From assembly GCF_030152825.1 (NCBI RefSeq), contig NZ_JASLIP010000001.1, positions 1 to 24,695 on the forward strand: a stretch of 24,695 bases of DNA, in the 5' to 3' direction. A program made the translations under genes and the position numbers. The notes below the pieces were generated by a model. It was not told where the DNA came from, ran no database searches, and saw only the letters and a list, made by a program, of their open reading frames with translations. This document shows, piece after piece, positions 23,499-24,695 of the stretch (position 1 is its first letter; each line of letters starts with the position of its first letter). The DNA comes from Corynebacterium sp. (GTDB lineage Bacteria; Actinomycetota; Actinomycetes; Mycobacteriales; Mycobacteriaceae).

Positions 23499-24695
23499 AT
23501 GAGCACAGCGGAGCTGAACCAGTCCGCCGTTTGGAATACCGCAGATAAGTTCCTGCGGTCCATCGTCGAGCCCGAGGATTATGGGGATTACATCCTGCCC
23601 ATGACGGTGCTCCGCCGTCTCGAGTGCATTCTCGAACCCACGAAGGACGAGGTCCTCGACCTGGTGGAGAGCCTCCAGGGGGAGGGGTACAGCGAGGAGA
23701 TGATCGACTGGGAGGTCCGCGTTCGCTTTGGCCTGTCCTTCTACAACTCCTCCCGCCTGGACCTGACGCGTATCGCGCAGCTGGACGACCACGTCTACGA
23801 GGCATTGATGGATTACGTCGGCGCGTTTTCCTATTCTGTCCGCGATGTGTGGGATGCCTTCGATTTCGCGGTGAAGATGAAGACCCTCGATAACGCCTCG
23901 CGCCTGTGGCCGGTGGTGAAGCACTTCGCCACCATCGACATGAGCATGGAGGCGTTGCCGGATGCCCAGATGGGTGATCTTTTCGAGCACGTTATGTACA
24001 AGGCCTTCGATACCAAGGGCAAGGCTGCGGGTGCGTTTTATACCCCGCGTGATGCGATCCGGCTGATGGTGGATATTCTTTTCGCTTCCGACGACGTCGG
24101 CCTGACCGCGGAGGGCGCTTCGCGCACCGTGTACGACCCGACGGCGGGTACGGGCGGCATGTTGCTTGTGGCGGCGCGTGCGCTGAAGGAGCTCAACCCA
24201 GATATTGAGGTGGTGCTCGCCGGCCAGGAGCTCATGTCCACTGGTTATGCCATCGGTAAGGCCGATCTGCTCATCCAGGGTGGTGAGCCGGACGCCATCC
24301 GCCACGGCGATACCTTGCTCACCGACCTCTACGAGGGCGAGCAATTCGAGTACATCCTCTCCAACCCGCCATTCGGCTCGGATTGGGAAGTACAGCAGCA
24401 GTCGGTGAAGGAGCAGGCCAAGGTGCCGGGCTCCCGGTTCAGCCACGGCCTGCCGAGCAAGAACGACGGCCAGATGCTCTTCCTTTCTCACGTCGCCTCG
24501 AAGCTCATGCCCGCAGGACCCAATGGAGCTGGCGGTCGTGGCGCGGTGGTCTCCAATGGTTCGCCGCTGTTCACCGGTGCTCCTGAATCAGGGTCGGACA
24601 AGATCCGTGCATGGCTGCTGGAAAACGACCTGGTGGACGCGATCATCCAGCTGCCCACCAATATGTTCTACGGCACCGGTATTTCCACATATGTG
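23499..24695 (+). CDS. hsdM: Type I restriction-modification methylase subunit, 5' part
   Basis: 399 codons are present and the frame runs off the window. The N-terminal helical HsdM domain (SAVWNTADKFLRSIVEPEDYGDYILPMTVLRR) is followed by the N6-adenine methylase core. FYTPRDAIRLMVDIL is near 180, SAM-binding DPTAGTGGMLL starts at D213, and catalytic NPPF is at N289 (ILSNPPFGSDW). HsdM methylates adenine in the recognition site together with HsdS and protects against HsdR. ATG 23499 lies 9 nt after AAGGAGG (23483-23489). hsdS and hsdR should follow outside the window. No key residue is missing in the visible part. Confidence 0.96.
   Translation, partial: MSTAELNQSAVWNTADKFLRSIVEPEDYGDYILPMTVLRRLECILEPTKDEVLDLVESLQGEGYSEEMIDWEVRVRFGLSFYNSSRLDLTRIAQLDDHVYEALMDYVGAFSYSVRDVWDAFDFAVKMKTLDNASRLWPVVKHFATIDMSMEALPDAQMGDLFEHVMYKAFDTKGKAAGAFYTPRDAIRLMVDILFASDDVGLTAEGASRTVYDPTAGTGGMLLVAARALKELNPDIEVVLAGQELMSTGYAIGKADLLIQGGEPDAIRHGDTLLTDLYEGEQFEYILSNPPFGSDWEVQQQSVKEQAKVPGSRFSHGLPSKNDGQMLFLSHVASKLMPAGPNGAGGRGAVVSNGSPLFTGAPESGSDKIRAWLLENDLVDAIIQLPTNMFYGTGISTYV

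Overview
The window is high-GC, tightly packed bacterial DNA that reads as a Corynebacterium-type actinobacterium. The evidence is the gene order: TPR protein, HAD phosphatase, small protein, tlyA, NAD kinase, recN, steA, steB, xerD, parA, scpA, scpB, rluB, cmk/der. From memory this matches the M. tuberculosis order Rv1691-Rv1698 and Rv1701-Rv1713, with pyrG and the NUDIX gene missing between steB and xerD. A species cannot be named from sequence alone.

Region 1 (1-148): the 3' end of a 5S rRNA and a strong intrinsic terminator, closing an rRNA operon.

Region 2 (222-15405): the conserved co-directional core. It covers glycerol-phosphate/HAD phosphatase, rRNA methylation (TlyA), NADP synthesis, DNA repair (RecN), cell separation (SteA/SteB), and chromosome maintenance (XerD, ParA, ScpA, ScpB). 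It ends with ribosome-related functions (RluB and a fused cytidylate kinase-Der GTPase). Many genes overlap or are a few bases apart. The only sizeable gap, 180 bp before parA, carries a palindrome, a tandem 11-mer and a likely promoter.

Region 3 (15406-19246): a looser, more accessory stretch. It holds a hemolysin III/PAQR membrane protein, a monocistronic formate-tetrahydrofolate ligase, a lipoprotein gene broken by two frame lesions, and an HTH regulator. Several of these genes have a TAnnnT box 6-7 nt before the start codon, suggesting leaderless transcripts.

Region 4 (19313-22728, minus strand): an ABC ATPase, ABC-2 permease, sensor kinase and LuxR-type response regulator. Three junctions are translationally coupled or nearly so, forming one drug or antimicrobial-peptide sensing and efflux module.

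Region 5 (22729-24695): about 400 bp with no convincing gene, then a 29-residue amphipathic peptide gene. This peptide gene has a good RBS and is followed by two successive UUCG hairpins and a T-tract. After it the 5' part of a type I restriction-modification methylase (hsdM) runs off the end of the window. The peptide is the most likely place for something undescribed.
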